Assembly (NCBI RefSeq): GCF_000384255.1 | Contig: NZ_KB913035.1 | Coordinates: forward strand, 1,277,362-1,341,361 | DNA length: 64,000 bases | From: Methylotenera mobilis 13 | GTDB lineage: Bacteria; Pseudomonadota; Gammaproteobacteria; Burkholderiales; Methylophilaceae | Reading direction: 5' to 3' | Shown: positions 56,554 to 64,000 of the stretch, in pieces | How positions within the stretch are numbered: the stretch's first letter is position 1 | Layout of the letters: each line of letters opens with the position of its first letter | Program-made: the position numbers and the translations under genes | Notes under the pieces: model-generated | Database searches by the model: none | Told to the model about the DNA's origin: nothing | The model's input: the letters and a program-made list of their open reading frames with translations, nothing else

Positions 56554-56584
56554 AAAATAAGTGTGCTATTAACCGCATAAAAGC

Positions 56585-56638
56585 TTGACATAGCCTTTGT
56601 TGGCTTGATATAAAGTTGATACGGGTGATTCGTCACCC
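56585..56638 (+). promoter_or_regulatory. hupB promoter and 5' leader hairpin
   Basis: TTGACA at 56585-56590 and TATAAA at 56609-56614 with an 18-bp spacer form a strong sigma-70 promoter. Downstream, GGGTGA/TCACCC around TTCG (56623-56638) gives a perfect tetraloop hairpin near the transcript start, which could stabilise the mRNA. Confidence 0.7.
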
Positions 56639-56688
56639 AGACAGTTTGCCGAAGTTTTTATTTAATAAACCTTGAGAGGGGATTACAC

Positions 56689-56961
56689 GTGAATAAATCA
56701 GAACTAATTGACGAGATTGCTAGTGCCGCAGGTATTTCAAAAGCTGCTGCTGGTCGCGCGCTAGATGCAACAACTGCTGCAATTACAAAAGCAATAAAAA
56801 AAGGTGATCTAGTAACATTGATTGGCTTTGGTACCTTTTATGTAGGTAAACGTGAAGCTCGCAATGGCCGTAATCCACGAACAGGCGAGACAATTAAAAT
56901 TCAAGCTGCAAATTCTCCTAAATTTAGGGCTGGTAAAGCGCTTAAAGATGCTGTAAACTAG
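56689..56961 (+). CDS. hupB: DNA-binding protein HU-beta
   Basis: Nucleoid protein that bends DNA, acting as a dimer. 90 residues, the typical size: [11 protein letters not shown] at the N-terminus and the DNA-binding arm [17 protein letters not shown] start with a GAGAGGGG ribosome site upstream. It follows lon and precedes two tRNA genes, the common betaproteobacterial order. Confidence 0.97.
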   Translation: MNKSELIDEIASAAGISKAAAGRALDATTAAITKAIKKGDLVTLIGFGTFYVGKREARNGRNPRTGETIKIQAANSPKFRAGKALKDAVN

Positions 56962-56980
56962 CGTCTTCGTTGGTGATGCA

Positions 56981-57056
56981 GGGTGCTTAGCTCAGTTGGT
57001 AGAGCGTCGCCCTTACAAGGCGAATGTCAGCGGTTCGACCCCGTTAGCACCCACCA
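56981..57056 (+). tRNA. tRNA-Val (anticodon UAC)
   Basis: 76 nt with encoded CCA. Acceptor stem GGGTGCT/AGCACCC, D-arm GCTCAGTTGGTAGAGC, anticodon stem TCGCC/GGCGA around CTTACAA (UAC), T-arm CGGTTCGACCCCG. Confidence 0.97.
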
Positions 57057-57229
57057 AAAAACCAACGATGATGTAATGTGACTAAGCCGTTTCTAATTTT
57101 ATAAATTGAGAGTGCTGGTAGTTCAAGCACTCTTTATTTTGTAAAAAATTTGCAATATTTAAATGATTGTAATAATTGGAAGCGCAAGTTTTTAGCGTGT
57201 TGTTGTATCAATAATATGCTGAAGTTTAT

Positions 57230-57306
57230 GGAGTGGTAGTTCAGTTGGTTAGAATACCGGCCTGTCACGCCGGGGGTCGCGGGTTCGAGTCCCGTCCACT
57301 CCGCCA
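57230..57306 (+). tRNA. tRNA-Asp (anticodon GUC)
   Basis: 77 nt with encoded CCA. Acceptor stem GGAGTGG/CCACTCC, anticodon stem CCGGC/GCCGG around CTGTCAC (GUC), T-arm GCGGGTTCGAGTCCCGT. Confidence 0.97.
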
Positions 57307-57308
57307 AA

Positions 57309-57342
57309 TAAAAAAAGCGAGTCTTCTGACTCGCTTTTTTTA
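57309..57342 (+). terminator. Terminator after tRNA-Asp
   Basis: AAAAAAGCGAGTC and GACTCGCTTTTTTT flank a TTCT loop, directly after the tRNA. Confidence 0.92.
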
Positions 57343-57556
57343 TTTCTATTCACGCCTATTTGTTTAATAAGATGCTGAAATCAGCTTTTAGTCTTATGAA
57401 CTTGTGTTCCTAATCTTTTGTCATCATTCAGTCGGCTAATGTTTCAAGTATAACTTGTGATATATTAATGGCCTTCCGTGCGCAATTGATTTTTTGATCA
57501 ATTGTGACCTTTTACTTTTTTAATGATTTTAGTGCATATTTTAAGAAGAGAACTTT

Positions 57557-59455
57557 ATGTTAGATAGTATCCGCTCTGTAGCTAAAGGCTGGGTTGGTAA
57601 AGCGATATTGGCTTTAATTACGATTCCTTTTGCTTTATTTGGAATTGACTCTTATTTGAGTGACGCAGGTAATAATGTAGCGATAGCAAAAGTTGATGGT
57701 AGCGAGATAACTGTGCAGGCTTATTCAAATGCAATGCAGAATTTACGTACTCGCATGCAAAATGAGGGTAAAGTTGACCAAGCACAATTGGATAGTCCTG
57801 AAGTGAAGGCAATGGTGCTAGACCAATTAATTAATGAGCAGTTGCTAGAAAAAGAAATCCAACAAGCAAACTATAAGATTAGTGATGCCCATTTAGCGAC
57901 CTATATTACAGCGATGCCATCATTCCAGAAAGACGGTAAATTCTCACAAGAGTTATATGACGAGCTGTTGCAACAAAATAGATATACACCGAAAAAATTT
58001 GAAGCAGAAATTCGTGCTACTTTATTATCACAACAAGCGCAAGATGGTATTGCTAAGCTAGGTTTTATTTCAACAGCACGCGCAGACAAAACGTTAAAGC
58101 TTTTAAATCAAAAACGTTTAGTCACAGTATCTGAGCTTAAAACTAAAGATTTTCTTGATCAAGTTAAAGTAGATCCAGCAGAAGTTAAGGCTTATTACGA
58201 AAAGCATAAAGATAAGTTACGTGACCCTGAGCAAGTTAAGATTGAGTTCTTACTGTTATCAGCCAGTAGCTTAGTGCCAGGTATTAAAGTCGATGATGCT
58301 GATGTGAAGCGTTACTATGATGAGAATGCAGCTAAATTCCAAGGGAATGAACAAAGGCGTGCTAGCCATATTTTGATTGGTTTTGGTGTCAATGCTACAC
58401 CAGAGCAAAAACAAGAAGCAAAAGATAAGGCACAGACTTTATTAGCAACAATCAAAAAGAACCCTAAATCTTTTGAAGAGTTAGCTATTAAAAACTCTCA
58501 AGATCCAGGCTCTGCAACTAAGGGTGGTGATTTAGGTAGTTTTGGCCGTGGCGCAATGGTTAAACCATTTGAAGAAGCTGCATTTAGTATGAAGGTGAAT
58601 GAAGTTAGTGATTTGGTTGAGTCTGAGTTCGGTTATCATATTATTAAATTAACAGAAATTTCAGGTCAGAGTTCTGATTTTGAAAGTTTGAAGCCTCAAA
58701 TTAAAGGTGAGTTGATTTTCCAAAAGGCTCAAGCTGAGTTCGTTGAAAAAGCAGAAAGTTTTAGTAATTCTGTTTATGAGCAGTCTGATAGTTTGGCACC
58801 AACTGCTAAGGCATTTGGTGGGCAGGTGCAACTTTCTGGATGGATGTCACGTGAAGATGCGGCTAAGTTCTTTAAGAGCGATAAAATTGTTGGCTTAATC
58901 TTCTCTCAAGAGTCTTTAAAAGAACGTCGTAATACAGAGGCTGTTGAAGTGTCGCCTAATAATTTGGTATCTGCACGTGTGCTTGAATATAAACCATCTG
59001 CTGCAAAAACGTTTGATGCTGTAAAAGCAGGTATTGAAGATTTGCTTAAGCTTGAGGCTGCTGCCAAATTGGCAGTGTCTAAAGGTGAAGAGGCGTTAAA
59101 AACTTTACGTGCAGGCGGCTCTGTTGACACGCTGAATTGGATTCCAGAAGTGATGGTGGATCGTAAAAATGCGCAAGGGTTGACACAACTGGCGATGACA
59201 CAAGTGTTTAAAACTGATGTCACTAAATTACCAGCTTACTCTGGATTAGCAGATAGTAAACTGGGTTATATGCTTGTGAAAGTGGTTGAGGTTGATACAT
59301 CAAGCATTGCTGATCCTGAATCTGTGAACACGGCTAAAGCTGAGCTTAATCAAGTATTATCAGATGAGTATTTAGCAGCGTACAAACAGTCTTTACGTGA
59401 AAAAGTGAAGGTCACTGTGAATCAACGTTTGTTGTTAGAGAATACTAATAACTAA
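57557..59455 (+). CDS. ppiD: Periplasmic folding chaperone PpiD (SurA/parvulin family)
   Basis: Membrane-anchored chaperone near the Sec channel. 632 residues: one N-terminal membrane helix (about 14-32, IGLxx-type F-x-L-F-G-I-D), a SurA-like N-domain at about 40-190, and a parvulin domain at about 265-370 with RRASHILIGFG, GDLGSFGRGAMVKPFEEAAF and EFGYHIIKL. The parvulin site looks complete, unlike that of E. coli PpiD. No CpxR box is seen upstream. Confidence 0.94.
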   Translation: MLDSIRSVAKGWVGKAILALITIPFALFGIDSYLSDAGNNVAIAKVDGSEITVQAYSNAMQNLRTRMQNEGKVDQAQLDSPEVKAMVLDQLINEQLLEKEIQQANYKISDAHLATYITAMPSFQKDGKFSQELYDELLQQNRYTPKKFEAEIRATLLSQQAQDGIAKLGFISTARADKTLKLLNQKRLVTVSELKTKDFLDQVKVDPAEVKAYYEKHKDKLRDPEQVKIEFLLLSASSLVPGIKVDDADVKRYYDENAAKFQGNEQRRASHILIGFGVNATPEQKQEAKDKAQTLLATIKKNPKSFEELAIKNSQDPGSATKGGDLGSFGRGAMVKPFEEAAFSMKVNEVSDLVESEFGYHIIKLTEISGQSSDFESLKPQIKGELIFQKAQAEFVEKAESFSNSVYEQSDSLAPTAKAFGGQVQLSGWMSREDAAKFFKSDKIVGLIFSQESLKERRNTEAVEVSPNNLVSARVLEYKPSAAKTFDAVKAGIEDLLKLEAAAKLAVSKGEEALKTLRAGGSVDTLNWIPEVMVDRKNAQGLTQLAMTQVFKTDVTKLPAYSGLADSKLGYMLVKVVEVDTSSIADPESVNTAKAELNQVLSDEYLAAYKQSLREKVKVTVNQRLLLENTNN

Positions 59456-59463
59456 TATGAACT

Positions 59464-59539
59464 TACTGACTCCACTCCATAGAGTCAGTAACCTATAAGC
59501 TGTAAATAACAAAAAAGGCACCTAGGTGCCTTTTTTGTT
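59464..59539 (+). terminator. Two hairpins after ppiD, the second a terminator
   Basis: TACTGACTC/GAGTCAGTA forms a 9-bp hairpin at 59464-59490. The perfect palindrome AACAAAAAAGGCACC/GGTGCCTTTTTTGTT (59508-59539) follows, with T-tracts on both strands, so it also serves the converging fabI. Confidence 0.9.
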
Positions 59540-59564
59540 ATTGAGCGATATGTTCTGCGCTCAT

Positions 59565-60350
59565 TTAATCAATGACGCCAGCGGCAGTGATGTTCATGCC
59601 ACCGTCTACGTAAGTGATTTCACCAGTAATACCAGAAGCGAGGTCACTACATAGGAAAGCAGAAGCGTTGCCTACTTCTTCAATGGTAACGTTTCTGCGT
59701 AATGCAGCATGCTTCTCGTTAAAGCCAATCATTTTATCAAAGTCTGCAATACCTGACGCTGCAAGCGTTTTAATCGGGCCTGCAGACACAGCGTTAACGC
59801 GGATGCCACGTGGACCTAAACTTTGTGCTAAATAGCGTACATTCGCTTCTAAACTCGCTTTAGCTAAGCCCATGACGTTGTAGTTTGGCATAGTGCGCTC
59901 TGCGCCTAGGTAGCTAAGTGTTAATAGGCTGCCTTTACGGCCTTCCATCATCGGGTAAGCGGCTTTAGCGAGTGCTGAAAAGCTATATGAGCTAATGTCG
60001 TGTGCAATACGGAAATACTCACGGTCAATTGCCTCAAGATAGTCACCAGCAAGTGCCACTTTTGGTACAAAGGCAACAGAGTGTACTAATGAATCTAAAC
60101 CGTCCCAATGTTTTGCTAGCGCAGGGAATAGTGCATCTATTTGCGCATCTTCTGCAACGTCACACGGCAACACGATTTTTGAATCAAAATCTGCGGCTAA
60201 GTCTGCAACGCGCTTTTCATGTTTATCAACTTGATAAGTGAAAGCGAGTTCTGCGCCTTCTCGTTTCATTGCAGCAGCAATGCCGTAAGCGATTGAGCGG
60301 TTGCTTAATAAGCCCGCGATGAGTACTTTTTTACCAGCTAAGAATCCCAT
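59565..60350 (-). CDS. fabI: Enoyl-[acyl-carrier-protein] reductase (NADH)
   Basis: Last step of each fatty-acid elongation cycle. 261 residues, SDR family with the FabI-specific Tyr-x6-Lys: [14 protein letters not shown]. Nucleotide-binding [14 protein letters not shown] and the C-terminal [12 protein letters not shown] are typical. AGGAAA ribosome site upstream. Confidence 0.97.
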   Translation of the reverse strand: MGFLAGKKVLIAGLLSNRSIAYGIAAAMKREGAELAFTYQVDKHEKRVADLAADFDSKIVLPCDVAEDAQIDALFPALAKHWDGLDSLVHSVAFVPKVALAGDYLEAIDREYFRIAHDISSYSFSALAKAAYPMMEGRKGSLLTLSYLGAERTMPNYNVMGLAKASLEANVRYLAQSLGPRGIRVNAVSAGPIKTLAASGIADFDKMIGFNEKHAALRRNVTIEEVGNASAFLCSDLASGITGEITYVDGGMNITAAGVID

Positions 60351-60450
60351 AGTTATTTCCTATTTTACTTGTCATTAGAGGAGGGGGTGGTTTAGCACAG
60401 GCTAAACTCGATAGTTGCGAGATGACTAAGATTGAATTGATGTGTGGAAA

Positions 60451-61296
60451 TTAATGGTTGGTTCCACTACGTGGGTCTAATGCATCACGCAAACCCTCAC
60501 CAAGCAGATTATAACCTAACACGGTAATTAAAATCGCTAATCCTGGAAACAAGGATAGCCACCAAGCGAATTGAATGTACTCTTTACCGTCAGTCAATAT
60601 ATTGCCCCATGAGGCCTGTGGTGCTTGTACACCTAGACCCAGAAAGCTTAATCCAGACTCCATCAGTACTGCACCAGCAACGCCGAGTACTGCGCTGACA
60701 ATGATGGGGGTTAAACTGTTTGGTAATAGGTGTGTGAAGATTAGCCTACTGTTCTTCGCCCCTAGTGTGCGTGAAGCCATGACGAACTCACGCTCACTCA
60801 AACTTAAAAATTCTGCACGGACTAACCTTGTCACGCCCATCCAAGAGGTGAGGCCGATGACAATCATGATGTTGATGATAGATGGTGTTAAAAATGCGAT
60901 AACGGCTAAGATCAAAAAGAAGCTAGGGATAGAAAGCATCACGTCAACGATACGCATAATCAGTGTATCTACCCAGCCACGATAAAAACCAGCCAGTGCA
61001 CCAAGCAAAATGCCAATCGCAGTAGAGATGCCAACTGCTACTAGCCCCACCAAGAGAGAAATGCGGCCACCGTAAAGCATACGGCTGAGTACATCTCGAC
61101 CCAGGCCGTCCGTGCCCATCCAGTGTTGCATAGAGGGCTCAAGCAAAATGGCTTTGACATCGATGTAGTTAGGGTCGTATGGTGCGACGATAGGTGCGAG
61201 CATTGATAATAGAAACACGCAGACGATAATGATGAAACCGACCAATGAAAGTGGATTGGATAATGCTTTTTTAAAGAGGGTTGTTTGCGTGTTCAT
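60451..61296 (-). CDS. Oligopeptide ABC transporter permease (OppC/DppC type)
   Basis: 281 residues with about six membrane helices. The N-terminal OppC domain contains APYDPNYIDV and HWMGTDGLGRDVLSR; the permease EAA loop is SREFVMASRTLGAKNSRLIFTHLLPN in outline. It follows the OppB-type gene by 22 bp. No ATPase gene is visible in the window on this side. Confidence 0.93.
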   Translation of the reverse strand: MNTQTTLFKKALSNPLSLVGFIIIVCVFLLSMLAPIVAPYDPNYIDVKAILLEPSMQHWMGTDGLGRDVLSRMLYGGRISLLVGLVAVGISTAIGILLGALAGFYRGWVDTLIMRIVDVMLSIPSFFLILAVIAFLTPSIINIMIVIGLTSWMGVTRLVRAEFLSLSEREFVMASRTLGAKNSRLIFTHLLPNSLTPIIVSAVLGVAGAVLMESGLSFLGLGVQAPQASWGNILTDGKEYIQFAWWLSLFPGLAILITVLGYNLLGEGLRDALDPRSGTNH

Positions 61297-61318
61297 CTTT
61301 AATAAACCTTAAATACGG

Positions 61319-62341
61319 TTACGTCTTAGCTACGCCACGACGTACACGTGGATCAGCCCATGCGTAGGCTACATCCGCAAGTAAGTTACCAACTAGTGTT
61401 AATGCTGAACCTATCGTCAGTATGCCCATGACTACTGGGAAGTCTCGCATGAGTACCGCATCGTAAAATAACTTACCCATACCTGGAATCGCGAAAATAG
61501 TCTCTGCAATGACAGAGCCGCCAATAAGACCCGGGATGGAGAGCCCAATAATGGTGATAAGAGGCAGTAGTGCGTTACGTAAAGCATGTGTGTAAACCAC
61601 TTTGTGCTCACCTAAGCCTTTAGCTCGAGCTGTGGTGATGTAATCTTGCTGTAGTACATCTAACATGCCATTTTTTACAAATAAAGTGATACCTGCAAGT
61701 CCCGTAATGGATGGGATGACAACAGGTAAGAATAAATGGCTGAAAGTGTCTTTAATTTTGTCCCAAGTATCTAATGACTCGTAGTTTAGACTATGCATAC
61801 CTGAGATTGGAAACCAGTTGTTGACTACACCTAGCCAGTACATTAGTAGCAGGGATAGCCAAAACCCTGGAATTGAAAAGCCAATGAAGTTAAACAGGGT
61901 AATTGATCTATCTTGCCAGCCTTGATATTTTCGGGCTGCGATGATGCCTAGGGGGATTGCCAAGGATAAGGTAATAGCAAGTCCTAACAGGTTAATCATG
62001 AGGGTAATGGGTAAGGCTTGTTGTATGAGTCCCTCAGTCACATTACCTTCTGCATCGGTTGTTTGCCAAAACACTGGTTTTTGATGCGAAGCGAATGATT
62101 GACCAAAATCGAGCGTTACCATTCGTTTTAACCACAACCCGTATTGAACAATGATAGGTTTATCTAGATTGTACATTTCACGTAGTTTTTGACGCGATTC
62201 TTCGCTGGCTTTTGGATTGAAGGCAGCTTCATTGCTAGTGATGTCACCTGGTGCTAGGTGCATGATAAAAAATGAGATTAGGCTGATGCCAACAAGCATC
62301 GGTATCATCCACAAAACACGTTTGATTAGGTATTTAAACAT
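61319..62341 (-). CDS. Oligopeptide ABC transporter permease (OppB/DppB type)
   Basis: 340 residues. N-terminal helix MFKYLIKRVLWMIPMLVG, then periplasmic loop with LDKPIIVQYGLWL and DFGQSF; EAA loop YITTARAKGLGEHKV in the C-terminal half. Its ATG lies 5 bp from the end of the binding-protein gene, so both are co-transcribed. Confidence 0.93.
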   Translation of the reverse strand: MFKYLIKRVLWMIPMLVGISLISFFIMHLAPGDITSNEAAFNPKASEESRQKLREMYNLDKPIIVQYGLWLKRMVTLDFGQSFASHQKPVFWQTTDAEGNVTEGLIQQALPITLMINLLGLAITLSLAIPLGIIAARKYQGWQDRSITLFNFIGFSIPGFWLSLLLMYWLGVVNNWFPISGMHSLNYESLDTWDKIKDTFSHLFLPVVIPSITGLAGITLFVKNGMLDVLQQDYITTARAKGLGEHKVVYTHALRNALLPLITIIGLSIPGLIGGSVIAETIFAIPGMGKLFYDAVLMRDFPVVMGILTIGSALTLVGNLLADVAYAWADPRVRRGVAKT

Positions 62342-62346
62342 AATGA

Positions 62347-64000
62347 TTAATGGGCACTAATTTCGTTTCTTCTTAAAGATTGTGGAATATACCAATCTTG
62401 TGAGTTATGGCCGATGCCTGCTGGTGGTGCTGGATCATCAATGCCTTTGACGCGTTTATGGATCGCAGTTAGGCCATAACCTGCTGATAAATAGATAATT
62501 GGGCAGTCTTCTAATAATGTTGCTGAGAACTGATGGTAGATATCCATCCGTTTATCTGGATTGAGTTCCAGTCTGCCTTGTTCTAGCAACTTGTCAATTT
62601 TAGGGTTGTTGTAGCCGATAAAGTTAAACTGACCAGGCGCTTGTTGGCTAGAGTGCCAGATATTATATTGGTCAGGATCTAAACCTAAGCCCCAGCCCAG
62701 CACTACAACATCAAAATCACCTGTTTTAATAAAGCGGCTGATAAAGCTTGCCCATTCTATGGCCCGAATTTGGACATCAATGCCTACTTCTTTTAGTCTG
62801 CGTTGAATCAATACTGCTGACTTTTCGCGTTCTTTATTTTGGTTGGTAATGATTTCAAAACTAAATGGCTTGCCATCACGTTCTAATATGCCATCGCCAT
62901 TACTATCGGTGAAGCCGGCCTCTTTCAGCAATGCACGAGCTTTAGCTGGGTCGTAGGGGTAGGGAGTTAGCCTTGGATTGCTCCAACGTGTACCTGGTTT
63001 ATAAGGGGAGGCGATGTTGATGCCTAGCCCTAAATAAACGCCATCGATAATTTCTTGTTTGTCGATGGCGTAATTGATTGCTCGACGTACGCGCACATCA
63101 TCAAAGGGTTTGTGCTTGAGATTAAATCCCATGTAGGTGTAGCTATTACCAAGCTCTTTGTATAGCGCTAGTTTTTTTTGTAACTCTGGGCGAGCAGGGA
63201 TAATTCTTGAATATTTAATGGGATCTAAACCCATGAGGTCGATGTTGTCGGCCATTAGCTCTAAGAATTGTGCAGAATTATCAGGAATAATGCGTGTCAC
63301 TAGATTATCGATTCGGGCAGGTCCAAGGACTGAATTTGCATTTCTTGATAGTTTCAGGTGTTCGCCATGCTTCCAGCTATCTAATTTGTAATAGTGGCTA
63401 CCAACGGGATTACGAGCGAATGCAGTAGTATGGAGGTCTTTACCTTCAAGCAGGTGTTTTGGCAAAATTTGTAGCCCCGCCCAGCTATCTAAAGCTGGGG
63501 CATAGGCTTGGTCATAAGTAACACGGAATGTTTGTGGGTCAGGTGTCTCTGCTTTTTTAACTAGCAAAAAGTCTGAGGCATATGGGCTGGCATTTTTTTC
63601 ATTCGTGACGGCTTGCCATGTGAACAGTACATCTGCACTGGTGAGCGGGTTGTTATCCGCCCATTTTAAATTTGGCTTAAGCTTAAATGTAATCGTTTTT
63701 TGGTCTGTAGAAATGTCCCAATGTTCTACAAGATCACCCTCTAGCTCAAGGTTTTTGTCGTATTTAAGTAAGCTATTAAAAATGTTGCTACTTATTGCCG
63801 ATGAGGCTGACTCTCCAGCAATCATGGAGATTAAACCACTAGGTTCACCTGTCATTGCATTAATGAGCGTTCCTCCTGAAATTTTGGGAAACTGAGCGTT
63901 GTAATCAATCAAGTTTTGATTGTCTGTGGGGGAGTGGCACCCTGCAATAAACAGGATGAATGACAGACTAACCGCAATTTTCAGGTTTGATAATGGAGGC
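62347..64000 (-). CDS. Peptide ABC transporter substrate-binding lipoprotein (5' end outside window)
   Basis: The reading frame is open to the right edge, so the start lies outside. The visible N-terminus is hydrophobic and ends in a lipobox, F-I-A-G-C, with the lipidated Cys at about 63939-63937. The rest is a cluster C (SBP_bac_5) binding protein: WKPNLKWADNNPLT-like K-P-N-L-K-W-A-D, DVRVRRAINYAIDKQEIID and KEREKSAVLIQRRLKEVGI. A TTG at 63912 would remove the lipobox and is rejected as start. It delivers peptides to the two permeases downstream. Confidence 0.93.
   Translation of the reverse strand, partial: PPLSNLKIAVSLSFILFIAGCHSPTDNQNLIDYNAQFPKISGGTLINAMTGEPSGLISMIAGESASSAISSNIFNSLLKYDKNLELEGDLVEHWDISTDQKTITFKLKPNLKWADNNPLTSADVLFTWQAVTNEKNASPYASDFLLVKKAETPDPQTFRVTYDQAYAPALDSWAGLQILPKHLLEGKDLHTTAFARNPVGSHYYKLDSWKHGEHLKLSRNANSVLGPARIDNLVTRIIPDNSAQFLELMADNIDLMGLDPIKYSRIIPARPELQKKLALYKELGNSYTYMGFNLKHKPFDDVRVRRAINYAIDKQEIIDGVYLGLGINIASPYKPGTRWSNPRLTPYPYDPAKARALLKEAGFTDSNGDGILERDGKPFSFEIITNQNKEREKSAVLIQRRLKEVGIDVQIRAIEWASFISRFIKTGDFDVVVLGWGLGLDPDQYNIWHSSQQAPGQFNFIGYNNPKIDKLLEQGRLELNPDKRMDIYHQFSATLLEDCPIIYLSAGYGLTAIHKRVKGIDDPAPPAGIGHNSQDWYIPQSLRRNEISAH

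Noticed and set aside
46532-57306. tRNA genes as integration sites for mobile elements
   Set aside because: No integrase, no repeated tRNA 3' end and only conserved housekeeping genes next to the three tRNAs.

Overview
This 64 kb window is chromosomal DNA (AT-rich, roughly 40-43% GC by eye) from a methylotrophic betaproteobacterium of the family Methylophilaceae, most like Methylotenera. Three things point there: ribulose monophosphate (RuMP) cycle genes (hps, phi, tal) lie beside tetrahydromethanopterin (H4MPT) genes (mptG, mtdB, mch and cofactor-biosynthesis genes); hps and phi are separate genes; and the tig-clpP-clpX-lon-hupB-tRNA-tRNA-ppiD-fabI order is one I associate with betaproteobacteria. 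I see no prophage, insertion sequence, CRISPR array or integration scar. The genus is an inference.

Layout. 1-1.9 kb: end of argF, then argG. 1.9-3.2 kb: a secreted alpha-carbonic-anhydrase-like protein that lacks two of three zinc ligands. 3.5-8.1 kb: rnhA-dnaQ and the dTDP-rhamnose operon rfbBACD. 8.2-16.4 kb: queD, an HD-GYP/EAL pair for cyclic-di-GMP turnover, a deacetylase-family protein, rsgA, a small cytochrome c, an M48 protease and orn. 16.6-22.5 kb: glgA, crcB, a secreted glutathione peroxidase, and the PEP synthase regulator with ppsA.

22.8-40.2 kb is a one-carbon island. Its left arm (mptG, mtdB, ATP-grasp gene, mch, RimK-like gene, CitG-like gene) makes and uses H4MPT. A response regulator and a CHASE2 histidine kinase follow, then tal, hps and phi, which fix formaldehyde. 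The right arm (HisA-like gene, mfnD-like, mfnF-like, pabB, mfnE-like, pterin carbinolamine dehydratase) looks like methylofuran and p-aminobenzoate/pterin supply. Several members have no established biochemical role in bacteria, and this is the most promising area for new biology. Other genes of the pathway (fae, fhcABCD) are not in the window.

40.2-46.3 kb: a tripartite heavy-metal-type RND efflux operon preceded by a small coiled-coil gene. 46.5 kb: tRNA-Leu. 46.8-49.7 kb: a CpxA/CpxR-like two-component system divergent from a CpxP/Spy-like gene, with a perfect CpxR-type box between them. 50.3-60.4 kb: proteostasis block tig-clpP-clpX, a perfect 27-copy 7-bp tandem repeat, lon with a sigma-32-type promoter, hupB, tRNA-Val, tRNA-Asp, ppiD and fabI. 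60.5-64 kb: an oligopeptide ABC transporter whose binding-protein gene runs off the right edge.
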